Source of the DNA: a bacterium
GTDB taxonomy: Bacteria; UBA9089; CG2-30-40-21
DNA: 9,854 bases
Assembly (NCBI GenBank): GCA_030018795.1
Contig: JASEHA010000055.1
Coordinates: 1-9,854, forward strand
Direction of reading: 5' to 3'
Part shown: positions 1 through 7,300 of the stretch, one piece after another
Layout of the letters: each line of letters begins with the position of its first letter
Position numbering within the stretch: position 1 is the stretch's first letter
Program-made: the position numbers and the translations under genes
Notes under the pieces: generated by a model
Told to the model about the DNA's origin: nothing
Databases searched by the model: none
What the model saw: the letters and a program-made list of their open reading frames with translations, nothing else

Positions 1-98
1 TTGGGCAATTCTATGAGGATTGTGTGATTTGAATTTTGCTTTATCGAATATTCAGGCGACCTATGCGTAATACATCAGTGAAAAGCCTGCAAATTTTA

Positions 99-127
99 TT
101 GACAAATCAAAAGAATTATGGTATTAT
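99..127 (+). promoter_or_regulatory. Sigma70-type promoter with extended -10, ahead of the polysaccharide operon
   Basis: TTGACA (99-104) is a perfect -35 box. A 17-base spacer separates it from TATTAT (122-127), which has one mismatch to TATAAT, and a TG at 119-120 gives an extended -10. Transcription would start near 134, leaving a leader of about 20 bases before the OPX gene. No comparably good promoter was seen before the downstream genes, so it probably drives the whole five-gene string. Inference from sequence match only. Confidence 0.75.
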
Positions 128-151
128 GATTACATACGCATAAAGGGGAAG

Positions 152-844
152 ATGATGAAGTTACAAAAGATGATTATTCTTGGTTGGATTCTTTTCTCTC
201 TTGGACTAAGCAATCTTAGTTTTGCTCAAGAAGGCTCCTCGTATCTTCTCGGACAGGAGGATATAATCAGAATTGTTGTCTGGGATAATCCGGAGATAAG
301 CGGTGAATTTAAGGTTGACCCTGCAGGTAATATTACCATGGTTATGCTTGGCGAGATAAGGGTTGAAGGATTAACCACAATCGAATTAGAAAAAATATTG
401 TACGAAAAACTTAGCAAATATATTGAAGACCCAAAGATTACCATCACTATCATTGGATATTTCAGCAAAAAGGTTTATATTGTAGGACAGGTAATGCAGC
501 CTGGAAAATATTCGATTGGTGGTGAATATATTACTATTCGAGAGGCTGTCTTAAAGGCTGGTCTGCCGACAAAGGATGCTGACCTGAAAAGGGTAAAGGT
601 TATTACCCCTGGAAAACTCCAGCCTGTCACCAAAATAATAAACCTTCATAAGATCCTTTATAAGGGTGAAATGGAAAAGGATATAAAACTGGATTCAGGA
701 GATGTTGTTTATATCCCCATGGCTTTAATACCCCGAATAACTGATACCATGGGACGAATTAGTTCTCCATTTATTCAATACCTCTCTCTGGAGAATTTAT
801 TGGATAGGATGTTTGGGAATGGCAACAGTAATAGTACGAAGTAA
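152..844 (+). CDS. Polysaccharide export (OPX, Wza-like) periplasmic/outer-membrane protein
   Basis: Exports capsule or exopolysaccharide across the outer membrane as part of a Wza-type channel. Residues 1-25 form a Sec signal peptide (basic start, hydrophobic core, cleavage after SFA). There is no lipobox cysteine, so it is not a Wza-like lipoprotein. Residues 30-100 match the Poly_export domain (YLLGQEDIIRIVVWDNPE, then a GEIRVEGLT-type stretch). Residues about 105-155 form one SLBB domain (VYIVGQVMQPGKY), followed by LDSGDVVYIP near 180-189. At 230 residues it is shorter than Wza (about 380) and resembles the small one-SLBB OPX proteins of many environmental bacteria. ATG codons lie at 152 and 155; the ribosome site AAGGGGA ends near 149, so 155 has the better spacing and one residue may be lost. 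A kinase gene follows 24 bases later, the usual partner of an OPX gene. Confidence 0.9.
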   Translation: MMKLQKMIILGWILFSLGLSNLSFAQEGSSYLLGQEDIIRIVVWDNPEISGEFKVDPAGNITMVMLGEIRVEGLTTIELEKILYEKLSKYIEDPKITITIIGYFSKKVYIVGQVMQPGKYSIGGEYITIREAVLKAGLPTKDADLKRVKVITPGKLQPVTKIINLHKILYKGEMEKDIKLDSGDVVYIPMALIPRITDTMGRISSPFIQYLSLENLLDRMFGNGNSNSTK

Positions 845-855
845 TCGTTCATATT

Positions 856-861
856 GGAGGG
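856..861 (+). promoter_or_regulatory. Ribosome binding site fixing a TTG start for the kinase
   Basis: GGAGGG lies 7 bases before the TTG at 869-871. No ATG or GTG in this frame comes earlier than the conserved domain with a comparable site, so this Shine-Dalgarno sequence supports initiation at TTG. Confidence 0.75.
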
Positions 862-868
862 ATAGACA

Positions 869-1705
869 TTGCCGGAAAAATTACTCACAACCATAAGAGA
901 GAAAAAGACAGCTGATGTAAAAAAAACTGCACCAGAGAACTTTTCAGCTACAGCTATTGCTTATCCTAAAGATGATTCAGGGATAGATGCCCGAATTGTA
1001 ACCTACCATGGCCCCAAAACCCCAATTTCTGAGCAATATCGAATCATAAGAACCAATCTCCAGCGGGTAAACCCTGAACATCCTCCGCGGCTTATTGCTG
1101 TATCAAGCTCCATTCATAGTGAAGGTAAAACAACTACATCCACTAATCTGGCTATTGCCCTGGCACAGGATTTACATAAAAATATCCTTTTAGCAGACTG
1201 TGACCTGAGAAAACCAAATATCCATAACCTGCTTGGATTAAGAATGGAGAATGGGATGTCAGATATCCTCATGAGAGGGGCAGAATTAGATGCTGTTTTT
1301 AAGAAAACCAGGATAGAGAATCTGACTGTCATTACCTCAGGCAGGATACCGTCTAATCCCGCAGAGCTTTTAGGTTCTCACCGCATGAAAGAATTGCTGG
1401 TTGAGCTTAAAAATCGCTTTGATTATGTTGTTCTGGATACACCCCCGATACTTGCTATCACTGACACAAGCATACTGGGAACGTTTGTTGATGGTATTGT
1501 TGTTGTTGTTCAAGCATGGAGAACCCAACGAGAGGCTCTTGCCAGGACAAAATCGCTCCTGTCAAATGTTCATGCCCATGTCATAGGATATATTCTTACC
1601 AATGTGGAACACTTTGTTCCGGGTTATCTCTCCAATTATGGATACCATTATGGTTATGGACAATACTCTGGATATTACGCCCACTCCGAATCAGAAGAGG
1701 TTTGA
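869..1705 (+). CDS. Stand-alone bacterial tyrosine kinase (BY-kinase, CpsD/CapB/Wzc-C type)
   Basis: Cytoplasmic P-loop kinase that autophosphorylates on a C-terminal tyrosine cluster and controls polymerisation and export of surface polysaccharide. The fold markers appear in order: EX2RX2R oligomerisation motif at residues 55-61 (EQYRIIR), Walker A at about 79-89 (SSSIHSEGKTT, K87), Walker A' at 107-116 (LLADCDLRKP, D110 and D112), Walker B at 187-193 (VVLDTPP, D190), and a tail from 253 to 270 with eight tyrosines. It lacks the transmembrane Wzz portion found in Wzc, so it must rely on a separate membrane modulator, which is not in this window. The Walker A is slightly unusual: the common S-x-x-P-G-E-G-K has H-S in place of P-G. 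TTG start chosen from the ribosome site 7 bases upstream. The 3' end overlaps the archease gene by about 50 bases. Confidence 0.92.
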   Translation: MPEKLLTTIREKKTADVKKTAPENFSATAIAYPKDDSGIDARIVTYHGPKTPISEQYRIIRTNLQRVNPEHPPRLIAVSSSIHSEGKTTTSTNLAIALAQDLHKNILLADCDLRKPNIHNLLGLRMENGMSDILMRGAELDAVFKKTRIENLTVITSGRIPSNPAELLGSHRMKELLVELKNRFDYVVLDTPPILAITDTSILGTFVDGIVVVVQAWRTQREALARTKSLLSNVHAHVIGYILTNVEHFVPGYLSNYGYHYGYGQYSGYYAHSESEEV

Positions 1706-2108
1706 TTTCTTTGAACATACCGCAGATATTGGTATAATAGCCTATGGCAAAACAAGAAAAGAGGCATTTACTAATATCGCCTATGGAATGTTTACCCTTC
1801 TTGCAGGATTAGACAATGTCACCCCTAAAAAATCTATAAATATTGAAGCAGCCGGGTATGATCAGGATGAGCTGCTTGTGAATTTCTTAAGTGAGTTACT
1901 GTATCATTGCTCTACAAAAGGGATGCTATTTAGTAAGGTTACTATACTGGAATTGACACCAACCGTTATCAGAGCAAAGGCTTGCGGTGAAAAATATATT
2001 CCGGGTAAACATCAATTGCTGCAAGAGATAAAGACGGTTACCTATCACCAGTTGAGGATTGAGGATACTGGCTGTGGATGGGAAATCCAGGTGATATTTG
2101 ATGTGTGA
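1656..2108 (+). CDS. Archease, activator of RtcB tRNA/RNA ligase
   Basis: Small protein that speeds guanylylation and turnover of the RNA ligase RtcB. With the ATG at 1656 it has 150 residues, near the family norm of about 140. Diagnostic features are the N-terminal FFEHTADIGI motif (D24, the conserved metal-binding Asp), the middle KACGEKY and EIKTVTYHQL stretches, and the conserved terminal Asp in VIFDV (D149). The open frame runs back to an ATG at 1602, with further in-frame ATGs at 1638 and 1650. None has a convincing ribosome site, and the domain itself begins near 1692. I chose 1656 as the shortest plausible version. Every choice overlaps the kinase gene (stop at 1703-1705), so translational coupling is likely. 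rtcB follows after 127 bases, supporting the assignment. Confidence 0.9.
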   Translation: MDNTLDITPTPNQKRFDFFEHTADIGIIAYGKTRKEAFTNIAYGMFTLLAGLDNVTPKKSINIEAAGYDQDELLVNFLSELLYHCSTKGMLFSKVTILELTPTVIRAKACGEKYIPGKHQLLQEIKTVTYHQLRIEDTGCGWEIQVIFDV

Positions 2109-2124
2109 TGAAAGGGGGGGGAAG

Positions 2125-2220
2125 TAGTTAGCTGTTAGCTGTTATGACAGAACGCTTGTTTTGCTTCATGTTCTGTCATAGGGGGCGGCGGACTTCGTCT
2201 GCCCCATTATTAGCTAACTG
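2125..2220 (+). repeat. Nested palindromic element between archease and rtcB
   Basis: An outer 8-bp inverted repeat (AGTTAGCT at 2126-2133, AGCTAACT at 2212-2219) encloses two further hairpins. The first is a perfect 11-bp pair (TATGACAGAAC at 2143-2153 and GTTCTGTCATA at 2170-2180) with a 16-base loop. The second is a compact GC-rich stem (2187-2193 with 2197-2203, one G-U pair, three-base loop). The left arm also holds a heptamer tandem repeat, GTTAGCT, spanning 2127-2144 (2.6 copies). No T-run follows either hairpin, so an intrinsic terminator is unlikely. The layout resembles a REP-like or MITE-like dispersed element, or an mRNA processing/stability structure; sequence alone does not decide. 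It fills most of the 127-base gap. Confidence 0.7.
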
Positions 2221-2223
2221 CTA

Positions 2224-2229
2224 AAGGAG
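2224..2229 (+). promoter_or_regulatory. Ribosome binding site of rtcB
   Basis: AAGGAG with 6 bases to the ATG at 2236, a strong site. It lies directly at the right edge of the nested palindrome (2212-2219), so folding of that element could affect its exposure. Confidence 0.75.
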
Positions 2230-2235
2230 ACCCGT

Positions 2236-3693
2236 ATGAATCCATGGCAAGGTCCAATAGAGCAAATTGACGATTATCGATTCAGAATACCGAAAAGCTA
2301 TATGAATGAGATGAGGGTTCCTGGTCTTATCTATGCCAACACAGAAATGCTGGAGCATATCAAGGGTGACAGCACCCCTATTCAGGTAGCCAATGTTGCC
2401 TGCCTTCCAGGCATAATAAAATATTCTATAGCCATGCCTGATATTCATTGGGGGTATGGCTTTTCCATAGGCGGGGTAGGGGCAACAGAGATTGATAAGG
2501 GTGGTATCATCTCTCCTGGTGGGGTAGGGAGTGATATAAATTGTGGGGTAAGGCTGCTGCGAACAAACCTGACCTTGCCTGATATTGAAGATAGATTGCC
2601 AGCACTTGTTAATGGATTATTCCGCAATATTCCTTCTGGGGTAGGCTCTCACGGCTCAATCAAGCTTTCACCGAAAGATATAGCAATGGTTTTGCATACT
2701 GGTACTCAGTGGGCAAATTCTCATGGTTATGGTACTCTTGAAGATATGCTGTATACAGAGGAGCAGGGACAATTATCATTTGCTAATCCTGAACAGATAA
2801 GCCAGAGGGCATTAGAACGCGGGCATAATCAGCTTGGTACACTTGGTTCTGGCAATCATTTCCTGGAGATCCAAATAATAGACAAAATATTTGATCCCAG
2901 AATAGCAGGTATTTTTGGACTAAAAGAGCAACAGATTACAGTCATGATCCATACTGGATCGCGTGGGCTTGGGTATCAGGTTTGTGAGGATTATCTTCGC
3001 TCTATGGGTGATGCCAGTCGTAAGTATGGTATCTATCTGCCAGACAGACAATTAGCCTGTGCTCCAGTAGACAGCCCTGAAGGCAAGGGATACCTTGGAG
3101 CAATGGCCTGTGCAGCTAATTATGCCTGGGCAAACAGGCAATGTATCACGCACCTGACAAGAAGGACGTTTGAACAGATTCTTGGACTTAGTGATAAAGA
3201 GATTGGGATGCAATTGGTTTATGATGTTGCCCATAATATTGCTAAAATAGAAAAACATATGGTGAATGGTAAAGAAACAAGGCTCTGTGTTCATCGCAAG
3301 GGAGCAACCCGTGCCTTTCCAGCAGGACACCCTGATATTCCGGAAAAGTACCGGAATGCTGGACAGCCTGTAATTGTTCCAGGCGATATGGGACGAGCAT
3401 CCTATGTCCTTGTCGGCACACAGCTTGGCATGGATGAAGCCTTTGGCACAGCCTGCCATGGAGCCGGCAGAATAATGTCAAGAACCCGGGCAATAAAAGA
3501 GGCAAAGGGCAGATCCATTACCAGAGAGCTTGCAGATAAAGGTATCATTGTTCGATCCTCTGGCAGAGAAACCCTGGCAGAGGAGATGCCTGAGGCATAC
3601 AAGGATGTTAATGTTGTGGTCAACATCCTTCATCAGGCAGGTATTGCTATAAAGGTGGCAAAGATAAGACCATTGGGGGTGGTTAAGGGGTGA
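2236..3693 (+). CDS. rtcB: RtcB, GTP-dependent 3'-5' RNA ligase
   Basis: Joins RNA 2',3'-cyclic phosphate or 3'-phosphate ends to 5'-OH ends in the cytoplasm, using GTP and Mn2+; acts in tRNA splicing or RNA repair. At 485 residues it is full length. All expected active-site residues are visible: D100 and C103 (GGVGSDINCGVR), H208 (GSGNHFLE), H239 (IHTGSRG), H333 (DVAHNIAK) and the guanylylated histidine H408 (ACHGAGR). Their spacing matches that of the Pyrococcus horikoshii enzyme. HRKGATRAFP and PVIVPGDMG are further family signatures. The enzyme should be active. Archease lies just upstream, a recurrent functional pairing. The stop codon overlaps the next gene's GTG by 4 bases, implying coupled translation. 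No RtcA cyclase or RtcR regulator is present in the window. Confidence 0.97.
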   Translation: MNPWQGPIEQIDDYRFRIPKSYMNEMRVPGLIYANTEMLEHIKGDSTPIQVANVACLPGIIKYSIAMPDIHWGYGFSIGGVGATEIDKGGIISPGGVGSDINCGVRLLRTNLTLPDIEDRLPALVNGLFRNIPSGVGSHGSIKLSPKDIAMVLHTGTQWANSHGYGTLEDMLYTEEQGQLSFANPEQISQRALERGHNQLGTLGSGNHFLEIQIIDKIFDPRIAGIFGLKEQQITVMIHTGSRGLGYQVCEDYLRSMGDASRKYGIYLPDRQLACAPVDSPEGKGYLGAMACAANYAWANRQCITHLTRRTFEQILGLSDKEIGMQLVYDVAHNIAKIEKHMVNGKETRLCVHRKGATRAFPAGHPDIPEKYRNAGQPVIVPGDMGRASYVLVGTQLGMDEAFGTACHGAGRIMSRTRAIKEAKGRSITRELADKGIIVRSSGRETLAEEMPEAYKDVNVVVNILHQAGIAIKVAKIRPLGVVKG

Positions 3694-4286
3694 GAACAAA
3701 AAGCAGAATTCAGGATTCAGAATTCAGAATTCAGAAGTGTATGGTAGACACGGCTGAGGTTGTGCCTGCTGAAACAGAACAGCCATACCGCAACCCGATT
3801 TCTTTGCAGCGGGCCGTATTCCTTGATAGGGATGGGGTGATCAACAAAAAATTAGAGGGAGATTATGTCAAATCCTATGACGAGTTCAGCTTCCTCCCAG
3901 GGGTAATAGATGCCATAAAAAAGATCAAGCAAAAGGGGTTAATGGTTATCATTATTACCAACCAATCCGGGATTGGCAGGGGGATAATGTCAGAGGATGA
4001 CTTGATTAATGTTCATGAACAAATGCTTGCTGAACTGAAAAAGAATGGTGTAACCATAGATGCTATCTATTATTGTCCTCATTCCCCGGACAATGGATGC
4101 GATTGCCGAAAGCCTAAGGATGGGCTGTTTAAGCAGGCATTAATGGATTTTAATATAGATATGAGAAATTCATGGATGATTGGAGATGAACAAAAGGATG
4201 TCGAGGCAGGAGAAAAAGCTGGGTGTCAAACCTATCTGCTGTCAAAAGGGGAATTGCTGATTAAGGCGATAGAATTATTACTGTAG
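3690..4286 (+). CDS. HAD-family phosphatase, GmhB-like (D,D-heptose 1,7-bisphosphate 7-phosphatase)
   Basis: Probably removes the 7-phosphate of D-glycero-D-manno-heptose 1,7-bisphosphate, a step toward ADP- or GDP-heptose for LPS or other surface glycans. Catalytic motifs: DRDGVIN (nucleophile D46, acid/base D48), T90 in IIITNQSG, K141, and GDEQKD (D166, D170). The Zn-binding loop C129, H131, C137, C139 (CPHSPDNGCDC) is diagnostic of GmhB and the related HisB N-domain. The core starts near residue 41; homologues normally start right there, so the N-terminus is unusually long. The GTG at 3690 overlaps the rtcB stop, but residues about 6-16 are translated from an AGAATTC tandem repeat. An ATG at 3741 (180 residues) is the main alternative start, without a good ribosome site. 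A histidinol-phosphatase role is less likely without his genes nearby. Confidence 0.85.
   Translation: MRTKSRIQDSEFRIQKCMVDTAEVVPAETEQPYRNPISLQRAVFLDRDGVINKKLEGDYVKSYDEFSFLPGVIDAIKKIKQKGLMVIIITNQSGIGRGIMSEDDLINVHEQMLAELKKNGVTIDAIYYCPHSPDNGCDCRKPKDGLFKQALMDFNIDMRNSWMIGDEQKDVEAGEKAGCQTYLLSKGELLIKAIELLL
3705..3736 (+). repeat. Heptanucleotide tandem repeat AGAATTC
   Basis: Four full 7-bp copies plus a partial fifth; the second copy carries one change (AGGATTC). It falls at the junction of rtcB and the phosphatase gene. Read from the GTG at 3690, three copies equal seven codons, giving a RIQDSEF peptide period. Short heptamer tandem repeats are known as dispersed families (STRR) in cyanobacteria; whether this one is dispersed in its genome cannot be seen here. 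Confidence 0.8.
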
Positions 4287-4343
4287 GTGTAAAGACTGAT
4301 ATATCTATAGCGTCTTTACATCCTCCACCCCAGTCTTTATGCC
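4286..4343. terminator. Competing hairpins in the convergent gap, possible two-way transcription end
   Basis: A perfect 9-bp inverted repeat (TGTAAAGAC at 4288-4296, GTCTTTACA at 4312-4320) has a 15-base loop. The same left arm can instead pair with a second right arm: 4286-4298 with 4331-4343, 11 of 13 matches, core CAGTCTTT. The two folds exclude each other. The position between two convergent stop codons (4286 and 4358) fits a shared terminator, but no T-run follows on either strand, so rho-independent activity is doubtful. Confidence 0.4.
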
Positions 4344-4357
4344 TTCACCGCTTCGCT

Positions 4358-7300
4358 CTACCTGATTATTCCCAGCTTGCCCGTCTTCCTCTGTTCATGG
4401 TTATTGGTAATAAGGTAGAGGTAGATGCCAGAGGCAACGGGTGTGGTGTTTGATTGGTTGACTGCAGTCCAGTTGAATTTGCCGCCATTTGTATTAACCA
4501 TCCCGGAATCATAAACCATCTCACCTGCTATGTCAAAAATTCTAATCCTTGCCTCAGCAGTCAATTCAGCAAAGGTTATTCCTTGCGTATGTTCTGATGA
4601 AATGTAGGGATTTGGGTAGCAGTAGGCTTTGGTTAAGTCAGAGGCAGGGGTAGAAATGGGCATGATGCACGACGGTATTTTCTTAGCCTGAGTATTTCGT
4701 AAGTCAGCAGAAACAATGGAAATGGCAAGTGGTGCATTGGAAATGGTGAATTTGGGATGAAAGATTAGACGAGCAATGCTGCCACCTGCTGTAAGTTTGC
4801 CATTCAAGTCGGCAAGGTTGATACTCACCTGTCCTATCTGTGCCTCATTCGGGAAGGAAGGGAAGGAAAATGCCTGAGAGGTAATCGTTGCCAGCTCAAA
4901 GTTTGCATCAAATCCCAGGATAAGATGTGCTGCAAGCAGATCTGTTGCATTTTCTACAACAACATCGACACACACCTTGTTTTCATCCATTTTCATTGTC
5001 TTCAATTTGACTATCGCTGTGGTAGCAGCAGTATCCTTTGACGCCAGCCTCGGAGCTTGAGTCCCCTTGTTATGATCCCATCTCCACATTGTCGCAAAAT
5101 AAGCCAGATCCTCAAAATTTATTTTGCCGTCTGGCTCATAGGTAAAATCAGGGATAAAGCCTGTGGTTCTGGTTGAGGCTATATCGCCTTTCAGGTTGTT
5201 GTCATTCCAGTATTTGCTAAACAATAGTAAATCACAGTAGTCAATCTTATTATCCGCTATTTCTTCTGGCGGGGCAAGAGGTTGACTGGAAAGACGACCA
5301 AAATCACCCAGAAGCCTTCCCCGAATCACAGCCGGATATTTATCCCCTGCTAAAATAATTGATAGATTTATATCCTTTAATCCTGCCTCGCTAATGGATA
5401 TGGTTCCTGAGCAATTAGCAAACATAGTGGTGAAGGTAACAGAATAAAGCGTTCCTGAGCCTGTTACCCCTGATGAGGCAAGTCTTGCACCATTAATCTC
5501 TACAATCCCTTCAGGATTCTTCACTGTAGAAAATAATTGAAAGGAGGGGTCATTTTGACTGAAGAAGTTACCTGCAGTTACTGTTCCAGCCCTTACCTTA
5601 GTCTTATCAAAGGATAAGACTATCTTTGCCCCCAATAAATCAACCACATCCGCAATGTCTATGTTTAGGGTAAAAACCTCATTTTGTTGTGCGTAGATGG
5701 TTTGAGGGGATAGCTTGATGGTAACGCTCTGGTAAACAATTATTGAGGCTGTTCCCTGAACCGTTCCACTTGCCGCAGTGATTATTCCAGTAGTTACCGT
5801 GCTGGGAGCAGTAAATGTTATGCTTTTCCCATTGGTTGGAGTAACCCTGCCAATGTTGCTGCTCCAGCTGCACTCTATGTCTCCCATGGATCTTTTATAC
5901 TGGTCATAACCAACTGCTGTAAGCGAGTATGTCCCACCTGGTCCGAGTACTATTGATTGTGGCACAACCTTTAGCGAGGTTAAAACCGGCAATGGCTCCA
6001 TATAAATATCATGATGAACCGGGTCATCGATTACCTCCAGAACGCCACTCTGATAGGTTTTGTATCCCGGACATACTGCGTGAACATAATACTTGCCTGC
6101 TGGAACCATAAAGCTGTAATAACAATCATTACCAGTAGTCGTGGTCTGAGGGTTTATTTGCGGGACATTGTTAAAGGGATAATCCCACGCTGGCCAGATT
6201 TCCCATGTAGTAGTTGCTGTGCTGAACCAATAGCAGGTAACAACTGCATCAACAACCTTTTCAAGGGTTACTGTATTATAGACATGCCCATCCGGGTCAA
6301 TCAGCAAGCTGCCAATGTTAACCTCATATGATTGTCCAGATGGGTATTCAATAACTATGGTCAGGGGCACATTGCCACGAAGCAGATAGGGCTTAAAGGA
6401 ATATTCATAGATGCCATCATGGTCATTATCACTCATCGCAGCTGTAGTTCCACTATATTTAATGTATACAGCAGTAGGTGTGCCTATTACAGGAACAGTA
6501 ACTGTTATTGTACTCTGCAAGGAAACGCTTACATTATTATCCTCATCCATACTCATGGGGTGCTCTGTGCCACGAGGTGAGGAGATATTTACACCTACCG
6601 GGTCAATAGGCAAATCTGGCTGGATCATCAGGGTTACTATGTTAGAAAAGCCACTTTTAGCTCCCTTGACTGCGTTTACTGTTACGGTATGTGTTCCGGC
6701 AGCAAGATTGGTCAGGGTGTAGCTAAAGGTACAATTAGTTACGGTTGCAGTGCCCATATTTACACTATCAAGATAAACCCCGACTGACGCATTTGCCCGG
6801 CATTTACCTGAAATAACGATATCCGTGGACTTAGAGGTCTTGCCAGAAACAGGGCTGATAATAATTGGCGGGATGCCGATGGTAACCTTCACTGGATAGG
6901 AAGAGGGGCTGATATTGCCTACACTATCTTTTACCCTTGCCGTGATTTCATTTAGACCATCATCCAGGATTGGGGTAGTAAAGGAAATTTCACCATTTCC
7001 ATTACTGGTAACACTGCCTATTTCAATGGAATTAATGTAAATAAAGACCGTGCTGCTGGCAATGGTCAGCCCGGTGATAGTCAATATATCGTCAGGCATC
7101 TTGCTGCCATACGCTGGCTTTGTTATAACTGGCGGCATTGGTGCTACTGTATCAATTAACAGGTCAACGATGTTTGAAGCAGCTACTACCCCATCGTTAT
7201 TTGTTGATTGAACATAAAGGCTGTATAACCCATCGCTCAATTTGGCTGTATAGGAATAAAAGCCATTGGTAGATGTTGTTGTGGCAATAGGGATAAGACC

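Noticed and set aside
1..27. Possible C-terminal tail of an upstream gene ending in TGA
   Set aside because: Only eight codons are visible, with no recognisable family; chance stops are expected at this length.
2108..2131. Mini-ORF starting with ATG overlapping the archease stop and running through a G8 tract
   Set aside because: It would encode seven residues, with no evidence of function; the G-run is simply noted.
2143..2203. Intrinsic terminator after archease
   Set aside because: Stable hairpins are present but no T-run follows, and the downstream rtcB shares function with archease.
2125..2220. CRISPR repeat or tRNA-like structure
   Set aside because: No regular repeat-spacer pattern and no cloverleaf; stems are nested rather than arranged in arms.
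3052..3699. Overlapping minus-strand open frames inside rtcB
   Set aside because: They lie wholly antisense to a clearly conserved enzyme, have no domain signatures, and look like codon-bias shadows.
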